NCBI GenBank assembly: GCA_965116115.1
Contig: OZ220486.1
Span: forward strand, 682,001 to 746,000
DNA: 64,000 bases
Direction: 5' to 3'
From: JAPOXR01 sp965116115
Lineage (GTDB): Bacteria; Pseudomonadota; Alphaproteobacteria; Rhodobacterales; Rhodobacteraceae
Position numbers and translations under genes: made by a program. Shown piece by piece: positions 18,072 through 25,679 of the stretch. The stretch's first letter is position 1; the number at the start of each line of letters is the position of its first letter. Under the pieces are notes generated by a model. That model made no database searches. It was not told where the DNA came from and was given only the letters and a program-made list of their open reading frames with translations.

Positions 18072-19439
18072 GTAGTCTGTCATTGTTATATTGATGGATA
18101 AAGGGAATGCAGTTTGATGCGCGCGTCTTCGGCGGTGAACCGCCATTTGACCGGGGCCGGGTCGGCGTTGTGCGCTTTTTCCCATGCCGAAACCTCGCGG
18201 CAGAGCGTCTTCCGGTCGGGAATGCGCCGGGACAGGCACTGACGGCTCAGCACGCTGATTTCGCTCTCGGCGATGTTCAGCCAGCTGCCGTGTTTCGGCG
18301 TGTGATGAACTTCGAAGCGCTCGTAGAGCCTGCCCGCCTGCTCCGGCGGAAAAGCATGGTAAAGACTCGACAGCTTATGCGTGTTAAGGTTGTCCATCAC
18401 CAGCACGATTTTTTTGCCGGGGAAGTGAATATCGGCGATATCCCTGAGGAGCTCGGCGAAATCTTTCTTCGTCCGGCGGTCGGTGATTTTGACATGCCGC
18501 CAGCCTGCAAGCGGCGCATGAACCATGAACAGATTCGCCGTCCCGTTGCGCTCGTATTCGCAGTCGAAGCGCGCCGGCCGGCCGGGAGCGGTCGGCAAAG
18601 CCGTGCGGACCTCCTTCGTCTGCTGCTTGCTCGCCTCGTCCATGCAGACCAGGACCTCGTCCCCGCTGAACTTCCGCTGATAAACCCTGAGCACATCCTC
18701 CATCGAGCATGCGAAGTCGCCGCTGTTCTCCGCCGGAATGCACTGACACCGCGTAAGGTGCGGTTTCAAATCGTTTTTTTTAATGTCCTCCTGACCGTCT
18801 CCCGAGAAATACTGTCAACGACATTCAACGCGACCAGCCGCTCGCCGAGCAGCTCCAGCGTCCATGAGGAACGCCCCTCGGGAGGTTCCGAACAGGCGAT
18901 CATCGTCAGCTTCGCCTCGCCCTCGCCGTCAAGCTTCGGAGGAACGCGGTTCGAATGCGGCTTGCGCTCCAGAGCCGCCATACCCTCCTCGACGAAACGC
19001 CGGCGGAGCCGCTCGACAGTCGCCGTGCCGACCCCGACGGAATCGGCGGCGTCGGCATCGGCGCGCGCGCCGCTCTTCCGGTTCTCATCCGTGAGAAGAA
19101 GAATATGCGCCCGCCGCCGCCGCTCGGCCGAACCGCGGCCGGATGAAACGATCTCCTCTGATTCAGCCCGTTCATGATCTTCGAGCCGCACATGCCATAT
19201 CTTGCGTCCGATTTGTTCCTGCTGATCCGTCATAGCTTCCCGCCTCTTGTAATCGCCGCCGGCGCGAAACAGGCCTCAGCCGCTGGATTCCTGCTCAGAA
19301 TCCGGCTCAAATACCCGGCCGACAGCATTTGTCTTCGTTCAGACTGAGGTTGCTGCTGCAACTTCAACGGAGCGTCAACACTGGAAATCAGGACGTCCGC
19401 CAAATCACGATTGCCATCATTATCACTGTGTCAGACTAC
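18072..19439 (-). mobile_element. IS630-family element, copy D (most intact)
   Basis: Ends match the other copies; TA at 18070-18071 and 19440-19441. It is the longest copy (1368 bp), and its transposase lacks the lesions shared by copies A and C. Confidence 0.88.
18086..19233 (-). CDS. IS630-family transposase, two frames joined at an A8 tract
   Basis: orfA (19233-18766) carries the N-terminal helix-turn-helix region and orfB (18769-18086) the catalytic domain. The triad is present: VLVCMDEASKQ (first Asp), VLVMDNLNTH (second Asp), LNIAESEIS (Glu). The frames overlap at a minus-strand A8 run (18781-18774); a -1 shift there gives RTLKKNDLKPHL, exactly the family consensus at this point. Frameshifting or transcriptional slippage on the A run is the likely expression mode. 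This copy is the best candidate source of transposase for the defective copies. Confidence 0.8.
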
Positions 19440-19441
19440 TA

Positions 19442-21193
19442 GTCAGGTTCCCGGAGAGGGGGTCATCCGCCGCCGGCGGTCATTGGAATATTTTCGGGAA
19501 GCGCGGGATTCAGGAGCGGAGTCCGCTCAGGAATCGGCTGGTCGGAGTTTCAGTTCCGCCGGATCCGCACGGAGCGTGTCAAGGACGTTCCAGCCCTGCT
19601 TGCGGGCGGTCTCAATCAGCGTCCGCAACACCGCATGGTTGCGGGCGCCGCGCTCGCTCCGGTAGCAGCCGGACACTTTCAGAGATGCTTTCAGCATCCG
19701 CAGGTCCCGCTCGGCTTGGTTGTTCGTCGCCGGCACCGCCGGGTTCCGCGTGAACATCAGGACGCCCGCCCGATGATCCCGCAGCCGCAGGGCGAGGTTG
19801 AGGCCCTTACGCTTTTTCCGTCTCCCGCGCCGCTTCCGCTTCCCGCAGTTCAGCGGCGGCAACTCTTCGTGCCAAGCGACGGCGTCGGCGATGATCCCGT
19901 CATATTCCCTTTCGATCCGTCTCGCCGCCTCCGCGGACAGCGGTTCCCCGGCGCGGGCCGCCTCGTTGACCTCGTGCACCGCACTTTGAAGCAGCTTACT
20001 CATCTCCGCCGACCAGGGCTCGCCGTGAAACTCCGTCAAAGCCTCAAGTTCGCGCAGGAGGTGAGCGATGCAGTGCGCATGGCTCACGCCGACTATATTC
20101 CAGTACGGTTGCTGGAAGTCATGAACCGCTATGCCGGTCGCGTCCGCGGTCACATCGCCGCGGCTTTCGCCGAGACGGAAAAAACTGAGAAGCTCCGTGC
20201 ACACGACGTGAAACTGGCGGAGCCTGCCGTCGACGCGGACCCCGGTCTTATCCATGTGCTTGACGGCGGCCCTCGCCGCCGAAGCGCCGACATGCCCGGC
20301 GAAGCCGGAAAACCTCCCGGCGCCGCTGTCGAGCAAAGCGGAAACCGTGCCCGGGGACAAGGATGCGCCGAACAGGTCTTTCATCGTCCCGGCCAGCCGC
20401 CGGCGCGGGATCATCCGCGCCGCCGACAGGTAACGCACCGTCGAACGCACTCCCGGACCGTACTGCGCCGGGGCCTTCACGCCCTCCGGAAAGCGGCCCG
20501 CGCTCACCGCCCCGCAGCCGGGGCAGACCGCTCTGTGAACCCGGTGTTCAACGGTCTCCAGCGCGACCGGCGGAATGTCCGCGACCTGCCGCCGGACATA
20601 CCCCTCCGATGCCGCCCCGGCGAGGGACGCGCCGCACCCGCGGCAGGAACCGGGATGATGATGCTCGACCCTGTCCGGGGTCTCGACAAAGCTCATCGTC
20701 GTTCCCTTATGACCGGGCTGCCCGCCCGGCCTGCGCCCCGACGAAGCTTTTCTCTTCGGAGCCGGCCTGGAAAACCCGTCGCTCGAAGGCGGCTTATGGC
20801 TGTTGCCGCTGTTCGTTCCCAGCCGCCGCTCAAGCTCGGAAACGCGGCCCTGCGCAGCCGCAAGCGCCGCGGCGGCTTTGTCACGCTCGTCAGCTATCGC
20901 ATCGCGCTCGGCAACGGCAGCATCGCGCTCGGCGAAAGCAGCGTCACGATCCGCGACAGCCTCGGCGAGTCTCGCCTTGAGACCGGCTCCGCTGAAAGCC
21001 GGATCGGCGACCCTGTCCCGCGCCGCCGCCGGAATGCCGCCGGTCATCGGACCCGCTCCGCTGAAAACTGTTCTGAACTCATATCCTGCGTATCCGCGGC
21101 TTGCGCCGTTCCGCTCAATGTCGTTTCTTAATTTCTCAGCAAGGGATTCAATCACACGGACAAAACAGAATCAAGCGAAAAAATCTACCTGAC
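19442..21193 (-). mobile_element. IS66-family element (single-gene type)
   Basis: The left edge reads GTCAGGT directly after the TA of IS630 copy D, and ACCTGAC ends at 21193, giving a 7-bp inverted repeat around one IS66 transposase gene. tnpA and tnpB, the accessory genes of many IS66 elements, are absent, as in the ISBst12-like subgroup. I see no target duplication, so the exact ends are tentative. Confidence 0.7.
19527..21155 (-). CDS. IS66-family transposase
   Basis: A 542-residue protein with the IS66 layout: a coiled-coil N-terminus (about 60-110, with repeated DRDAA, ERDAA and ERDAI units), the Asn/Ser/Pro segment NSHKPPSSDGF, a zinc-binding segment (C-x2-C and C-x2-C within HPGSCRGCGA and AVCPGCGA), the DDE core (HMDKTGVRVDG; AHCIAHLLREL) and the C-terminal NNQAERDLRMLK motif. 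The start is GTG at 21155. The frame is intact. Confidence 0.92.
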   Translation of the reverse strand: MIESLAEKLRNDIERNGASRGYAGYEFRTVFSGAGPMTGGIPAAARDRVADPAFSGAGLKARLAEAVADRDAAFAERDAAVAERDAIADERDKAAAALAAAQGRVSELERRLGTNSGNSHKPPSSDGFSRPAPKRKASSGRRPGGQPGHKGTTMSFVETPDRVEHHHPGSCRGCGASLAGAASEGYVRRQVADIPPVALETVEHRVHRAVCPGCGAVSAGRFPEGVKAPAQYGPGVRSTVRYLSAARMIPRRRLAGTMKDLFGASLSPGTVSALLDSGAGRFSGFAGHVGASAARAAVKHMDKTGVRVDGRLRQFHVVCTELLSFFRLGESRGDVTADATGIAVHDFQQPYWNIVGVSHAHCIAHLLRELEALTEFHGEPWSAEMSKLLQSAVHEVNEAARAGEPLSAEAARRIEREYDGIIADAVAWHEELPPLNCGKRKRRGRRKKRKGLNLALRLRDHRAGVLMFTRNPAVPATNNQAERDLRMLKASLKVSGCYRSERGARNHAVLRTLIETARKQGWNVLDTLRADPAELKLRPADS

Positions 21194-21200
21194 CAGTTAC

Positions 21201-21223
21201 ATGTATAAAATACATTTATACAT
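21201..21223. repeat. AT-rich inverted repeat upstream of the IS66 gene
   Basis: A 9-bp perfect inverted repeat (ATGTATAAA and TTTATACAT, 5-nt spacer) in a short AT-rich island, just outside the proposed IS66 end. It could be an operator or part of the flank of an older element. Confidence 0.45.
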
Positions 21224-21296
21224 GGGTACATAACGATATCCGGCAAATCCCGCAGACTACGCAACATCAACGACTTAACCTGAATATCAGCTGGAA

Positions 21297-21378
21297 ATCA
21301 GAAGGAACTTCGGACTAGACCGACGGCGGCTTGGCCGGCCGCCGGTCCGGTCGCGGCCGAGTGATTGTCGACAGACCT
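21297..21378 (+). mobile_element. IS5 type 1 fragment (end of element)
   Basis: Aligns by eye with the transposase end and right terminus of the IS5 at 7.06 kb (gaccgacggcggcttggccg, then gtcgacagacc before TTA). It is joined to a different IS5 element at the TA 21379-21380. Confidence 0.65.
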
Positions 21379-21380
21379 TA

Positions 21381-22298
21381 GGCTGTGTACCCAACCATTT
21401 GACATGCCGGGCCGGTTGCGGCACAGTGCCGCGCGACCAGCGGTGAGAATGCTCAAAGGAGATTTGAAATGATCGGCAGCCGGCATGACATGACGAATGA
21501 ACAATGGCAGCAGATGGAGCGTGTAATGCCGAAAGGCCTGCCGGGACCTCCGCGCAAAGACGGCCGTAAAGTAACAGCTGGTATATTCTTCGTGCTGCGC
21601 ACCGGCATGCCATGGCGGGATCTGCCCGAGCGTTACGGGCCTTACACGACCTGTCACAACCGCTTTAACCGCTGGAGCAAATCAGGCCGCCGGCAGAAGA
21701 TTCTCGATGATCTTCAACAACTTGAAGAAGCGGACGAAGAAGCTGCGGCCGAAAAAGACGACGGCGATCCGGCGCCGCGGAGCCGGATGATCGACTCGTC
21801 GTCGATCCGTGCTCACCGCCATGCCGCCGGGTCGCGCAAGGACGGCGAGCCGCAGGAGATCGGGTGCTCCCGGGGCGGGCAGCTGACAAAAATCCATGCC
21901 ATGGTCGACGGCAAGGGCGGGTTGCGCCGCATGCGTCTGTCGCCCGGGCAAGCCGCCGACTGCGCCGAGGCGGCGGCCCTTCTTGACGGCCTTGAAGCCG
22001 GCTGCGTCCTGATCGCCGACAAGGCTTACGATGCTGACGCCGTTCTCAAGCGGGCGGCGGAAGCCGGCTGCCGGGCCGTCATTCCGTCGAAGTCGAACCG
22101 CAGGCGGCAGCGGCCGCTGGATAAAGCCGTCTATGCGAAGCGCAATGTCATTGAGCGTTTCTTCGGAAGAATCAAGAGTTCCGGCGGGTCGCGACCCGCT
22201 TTGACAAGCGGGCGCGCGACTTCGCCGCCGCTGTCATCCTCACCGTCGTCCGCCGCCTGCTGCGGAATGCCGAAAAGGGGATAATTGAGTCCGCAACC
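21381..22298 (+). mobile_element. IS5-family element, type 2 (918 bp)
   Basis: Imperfect inverted repeats (GGCTGTGTACCCAA at the left; complemented right end GGTTGCGGACTCAA) with TA on both sides (21379-21380, 22299-22300). The transposase is a single long frame, unlike type 1. Confidence 0.8.
21469..22284 (+). CDS. IS5-family transposase with a late frameshift
   Basis: DDE transposase: D109 (SRMIDSSSIRAH), D184 (LIADKAYDAD) and E229 (NVIERFFGRIK) are all present, and the start follows GGAGATTTGAA. After residue 236 (about base 22177) one base appears to be missing: the next frame reads EFRRVATRFDKRARDFAAAV to NAEKGIIESAT and stops at 22300, which is the normal family ending. The core is whole, but the C-terminal 35 residues are replaced, so activity is uncertain. 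Confidence 0.83.
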   Translation: MIGSRHDMTNEQWQQMERVMPKGLPGPPRKDGRKVTAGIFFVLRTGMPWRDLPERYGPYTTCHNRFNRWSKSGRRQKILDDLQQLEEADEEAAAEKDDGDPAPRSRMIDSSSIRAHRHAAGSRKDGEPQEIGCSRGGQLTKIHAMVDGKGGLRRMRLSPGQAADCAEAAALLDGLEAGCVLIADKAYDADAVLKRAAEAGCRAVIPSKSNRRRQRPLDKAVYAKRNVIERFFGRIKSSGGSRPALTSGRATSPPLSSSPSSAACCGMPKRG

Positions 22299-22381
22299 TA
22301 GTGAAACAGCTGACTTGAGATCGTGTATCTCACCGCTGTTCCAGGGCTGTGCCGCGAAATTCCCGCAGCATTGGAGAAGAA

Positions 22382-22765
22382 TTGACCAAACGCCCCCGGC
22401 CTGAACCCGTGCACGGTCTCCGTCATGTTCCCGCCGCGCTGGCATATTCCGCCGCCGGCTTTCGTCGGCTGTGGCTGGAAGCCGCGTTCCGCCTTGAGCT
22501 TGCCGCCGGAACATTGATTCTGCTGGCGCATGCCGTCCTCGGCAATGACTTTCTGTATCTTGCCGTTGCGGCAGTGCTTGTTTTAGCCGCCGCCGCCGCT
22601 GAAGCTCTTAATACCGCGATAGAAGTTATCGTCGATCATATATCGCCGGAATGGTCGGAAATGGCGAAGCAGGCCAAAGATCTCGGTTCGGCCGCAGTAT
22701 TCTGTCTTCTGGTCTGCAATGGCGTCTGGCTGGCCTATGCGGTCCACGCTGCGGCTGGCGGCTGA
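22382..22765 (+). CDS. dgkA: Diacylglycerol kinase
   Basis: A small integral membrane kinase of 127 residues that rephosphorylates diacylglycerol to phosphatidate. Family signatures: AAFRLELAAG near the first helix, then EALNTAIEVIVDHISPE and AKDLGSAAVFCLL, with three membrane helices (about 38-55, 58-80 and 101-120). The TTG at 22382 is chosen because GGAGAAGAA lies directly upstream; a GTG at 22349 would add 11 residues with no such site. The IS5 ends 83 bases before the start, so an older promoter may have been lost or replaced. Confidence 0.92.
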   Translation: MTKRPRPEPVHGLRHVPAALAYSAAGFRRLWLEAAFRLELAAGTLILLAHAVLGNDFLYLAVAAVLVLAAAAAEALNTAIEVIVDHISPEWSEMAKQAKDLGSAAVFCLLVCNGVWLAYAVHAAAGG

Positions 22766-22920
22766 TGGTCAACTGACCGGTTAACCGCATGCGCTTCCGC
22801 AAATGCCGCTTTGACGAGTGCCCTTCAAAAAGGCTGACTTCCCCCACGCCGGCGGGTGATCCGATCAGGAAGAGATGGCGGATGAACAGCATCGGGCCCG
22901 GTACGAATTGAACGGTGTTA

Positions 22921-22948
22921 TTGCCGGGCGGGATGTGTTATTGATTAT
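22921..22948 (+). promoter_or_regulatory. Possible promoter of tRNA-Thr
   Basis: TTGCCG at 22921-22926 and GATTAT at 22943-22948 with a 16-base spacer, ending 7 bases before the mature tRNA. It is a moderate match to a sigma-70 promoter. Confidence 0.4.
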
Positions 22949-22955
22949 GGATGCG

Positions 22956-23031
22956 GCCGGTGTAGCTCAGCTGGTAGAGCGCGTCATTCGTAATGACAAG
23001 GTCAGGGGTTCGAGTCCCTTCACCGGCACCA
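22956..23031 (+). tRNA. tRNA-Thr (anticodon CGT)
   Basis: A 76-nt cloverleaf with acceptor stem GCCGGTG/CACCGGC, D-arm GCTC-AGCTGGTAGA-GCGC, anticodon loop TTCGTAA (anticodon at 22989-22991), T-loop TTCGAGT with its stem, and an encoded CCA end. The anticodon stem has one mismatch at its top pair (C27, A43). It reads ACG codons. tRNA genes are frequent borders of acquired islands, and a low-GC gene cassette begins 170 bases downstream. Confidence 0.95.
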
Positions 23032-23204
23032 ATTTTCCCAGTCAGTCGCGGCGGCTGCGGAATTCATGGAGGATCCGCGTTCCTGCTCGGCTGCCGGGAG
23101 CCTGAAGAGCATCCGGCGTTTTTGCGGATTCCGCCCGCCATGCAGCCGATTTCGCTCATGGCCAAACCGCCTATCGTAACCGTGCTTGAGGCGGTCGCGT
23201 TGCA

Positions 23205-23834
23205 TCAAAATAGCGCAGACGAATCAAGAACATGTCCATCATGCAGCGTGGCATCCAGTAATTTCTTGCGCAATTTGGCTCTTAGTTTTTTCCTGCTTGG
23301 CGTTCTAGGAGGCGGCACCTCTGTACAGGCTATTTCCGCATGCGACCTGTTCTCCCACAAAGCAGTATCGTATACGGCGATTGCACGCTTGCCTTCGTGG
23401 TTAATTTCTCGAATGAGTCCTACCGATAGCTCAATTGAACCATGGTTTGATTTTTTCTGACTCCCAGAGATAAGTCGCCTTGCCCGCCGGTCATAGTCCT
23501 TCAGAGTTGTGTATTTCTTCCGGTCAGTGGAAATACCGTCGCTCATGCGACTATCAAAAAGTGTGGGTTCTACGCGATAGTCCGACGATATAAAGCTCTT
23601 GGAAGTTACAACCGAGAGAAGCGTTTCGCAATTTTTTACTGGTCCCGGTGAAAACTCGTTTACAGAAACCTCCTCGCACTCGCAGCAAGGATGCACTCTT
23701 CCTAGCTCATCCCAGAAGCTCTTCCCTACCGAGTCACGGCGCCTAAAGAACTTTCTGCACCGTCTCTTCCTGTTGTAATTGACCCAGAAATTTCGCAAGA
23801 GTCGCCCAAACTTGGCTATCATCAGGTTCAGCAC
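23205..23834 (-). CDS. Uncharacterised protein, third gene of a low-GC cassette
   Basis: A basic protein of up to 209 residues; the start is uncertain because the frame overlaps the end of the upstream gene by 92 bases (ATG codons at 23834 and 23822). Visible features: a Cys/His cluster (HPCCECEE), a segment SDGISTDRKKYTTLKDYDRR that looks strongly conserved, then SVGLIREINHEGKRAIAVYD and ENRSHAEI, and a basic C-terminus. I recall similar proteins only as hypotheticals; no function is claimed. G+C is visibly below the flanks, in line with transfer as a unit with the two genes upstream. Confidence 0.72.
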   Translation of the reverse strand: MLNLMIAKFGRLLRNFWVNYNRKRRCRKFFRRRDSVGKSFWDELGRVHPCCECEEVSVNEFSPGPVKNCETLLSVVTSKSFISSDYRVEPTLFDSRMSDGISTDRKKYTTLKDYDRRARRLISGSQKKSNHGSIELSVGLIREINHEGKRAIAVYDTALWENRSHAEIACTEVPPPRTPSRKKLRAKLRKKLLDATLHDGHVLDSSALF

Positions 23835-24429
23835 CGCTTTCCACTTCTTCTTCGATCAACTGAAACTCCTCATCGTCCGCACTCCAGCACATCGATAGCT
23901 TTCCGCTTCCGTCGAAATTGACCTCCGCATATCCGGTTGGGCCGTGCCAATACAGAGCGATTTCTCCGTCTGGACTGGGTGCTGCACTGAGAGGTTCGCT
24001 CCCAGAAAAACGGCATCTGAACTCAGTAAGGAAATTCAGTGATGAATAAATCGCCTTTCGCGGAATCTCTTTGGCGCCATTACCATCCCAATCTTCACCA
24101 TAAGAGAAGAATTCTCTAACCCTCCCCTCAAGAGCGGAAAATTCGTCAGGATAGTGGTTTGATAGCAGTCGAGCCTCTGGAGTTGCAGTGGCATTCGACT
24201 CTGTTCGGCCAAGCCCTCGAAGCAACGTCCGGTTCATCGCGTGTTGGAAATCCGCAATCTCAACAATCTCACCTGACTTGTGCATGTCCCAAGAATCGAG
24301 GACGTCCATATCATGACGAAACCAGTCCTCGATTACATACGTATTACTCGGTGGATCCAGCCTTTTCTTCACAACGTCAAAAATGGAGACTGCTGGCTTG
24401 ACTTGGCATTCGCTGGTGCTGTCAGACAT
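23743..24429 (-). CDS. Uncharacterised protein with a DWDGxGA motif, second gene of the cassette
   Basis: A 228-residue acidic protein. The middle holds FFSYGEDWDGNGAKEIPR (about 110-127) followed by SLNFLTEF, then APSPDGEIALYWHG and YAEVNFDGSGKLSMCW, a pattern I have seen in families of hypothetical proteins on mobile islands. No catalytic motif or membrane segment is visible. The ATG at 24429 lies 2 bases after the stop of the TIGR04255-like gene, so the two are translationally linked. Confidence 0.75.
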   Translation of the reverse strand: MSDSTSECQVKPAVSIFDVVKKRLDPPSNTYVIEDWFRHDMDVLDSWDMHKSGEIVEIADFQHAMNRTLLRGLGRTESNATATPEARLLSNHYPDEFSALEGRVREFFSYGEDWDGNGAKEIPRKAIYSSLNFLTEFRCRFSGSEPLSAAPSPDGEIALYWHGPTGYAEVNFDGSGKLSMCWSADDEEFQLIEEEVESGAEPDDSQVWATLAKFLGQLQQEETVQKVL

Positions 24430-24431
24430 GC

Positions 24432-25241
24432 CTACAACCCTGTTTTCGTTGACATTTCGTCATTTAGAATCTCTTTGAGCACGCTTTTGTCGAACTCGTG
24501 CAGTTCCACGAAATTTTCCAGACCGCGGTCAATGATTTTTTTGTCGAGCCCAGCATCGCCTCCCCATGGTTCACGATGCGATGACATTTGGTGAAATAGC
24601 ACTATGGAAAGGTCGCGGGACCTCTTCTCCTCGTTATCATTCAGATCAGCATTGATGCGCGTAAGCATACGGTGTTTCGCTGGGTCATACAGCGTTTGAA
24701 AGAACCCGGTGTGAAAATGAAAGTTCTCAGTTCTGTCAAATATGTGCGACGGCACATATTGGCTGTTGGGGCAGAGAAAGCAGCTAGCATCAAAGTCAGA
24801 GTAATTTCCTGTCGCACGGAACAGGTCGGTGTATTCGGTGGCAAACGAAACAACAGGATTGTCGCTTGGCGCCAACTCCATCGCCATCTTGAGATGATCG
24901 TTGGCGCGAGACCAAATTTCGCCCCATCGAGTATACCTTCCAACAAGGAAGAGGATACGGCTTTTGTCGATCCTCAAGCCGAACTCGACCGAACCGTCCT
25001 TCATCATAGCTTCGTAGGCAAGGCCAGTCACTTCACTCTCGTCAAGTGTAACTTGATTCGAGCCGGGTTGAAGCCGAACCGCGTTGGTAACCGAACGCCT
25101 TGGAAGCTCGTCCCGCCACGTCCCTGAATTCCTTTCGAACCGCTCGAAGTCGTCCTTCGAGAATTCTTTCGAAAACTGAACAATGAAGACTACGCGCTGG
25201 AGCGCATTAGCGCCACTTCCCGCAGGACTGTATTCCATCAT
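24432..25241 (-). CDS. TIGR04255-like protein, first gene of the cassette
   Basis: A 269-residue soluble protein. Features matching the sporadically distributed TIGR04255 family: an N-terminal strand (ALQRVVFIVQF), YTRWGEIWSRANDHLKMA near 105-122, VVSFATEYTDLFRA near 132-145, then SQYVPSHIFD, a middle with FHFHTGFFQ, and SSHREPW before a C-terminal helix (HEFDKSVLKEILNDEM). The function of the family is unknown. It starts the three-gene operon; two adjacent ATG codons lie at 25241 and 25238, and I see no clear Shine-Dalgarno sequence. Confidence 0.75.
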   Translation of the reverse strand: MMEYSPAGSGANALQRVVFIVQFSKEFSKDDFERFERNSGTWRDELPRRSVTNAVRLQPGSNQVTLDESEVTGLAYEAMMKDGSVEFGLRIDKSRILFLVGRYTRWGEIWSRANDHLKMAMELAPSDNPVVSFATEYTDLFRATGNYSDFDASCFLCPNSQYVPSHIFDRTENFHFHTGFFQTLYDPAKHRMLTRINADLNDNEEKRSRDLSIVLFHQMSSHREPWGGDAGLDKKIIDRGLENFVELHEFDKSVLKEILNDEMSTKTGL

Positions 25242-25671
25242 GGAAGAAACTGCATAATTTGGGATCGGCTCTCAACCTTCATCGAAGGTGCTATGTCTTA
25301 GAAACTATGGTTGCTAGAGCCAAGTTGCAACACCGAAATCCTGCACGGCGGATTTGTTCTGAACCAGCATTGATATGGTCTCATGGCGCGTCGTCTGGGG
25401 ATCCGGCATCCGGTTCGACGGCCGTGGCGGTGATTCCGTGTCCCATGGATTTTTCTTCCTTTCGCGTAACTGCGGGCATACATAACGCCCTCCTTCTGTG
25501 CCGGGAAGTGCGCGCGGCAACCGCAGCGACGGCAGGACACAGGTTTCCAGCTCGCAACCAAGACGGAGCTGATAGGCACGCGATCTGACGTCTTCGTTGC
25601 GCCTGACGATTTGACGCGAACAATGTTTCGCCCTTCACGCTGTCAGGAAAACAGCGCAACGACTGTGATGC
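25242..25671. other. Stretch between the cassette and IS256 copy 2
   Basis: No gene is recognised. On the minus strand, AAGGAGGGCGTT precedes an ATG at about 25488 and AAAGGAAGAAAAATCC precedes another at about 25445 (21-codon frame MGHGITATAVEPDAGSPDDA). These look like genuine translation starts whose downstream coding parts were lost. The promoter of the cassette should lie near 25250-25330, where the sequence is less GC-rich. Confidence 0.3.
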
Positions 25672-25679
25672 CGATTCGG

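Noticed and set aside
19635..21131. A 498-codon plus-strand frame
   Set aside because: Antisense shadow of the IS66 transposase, whose family motifs are all on the minus strand.
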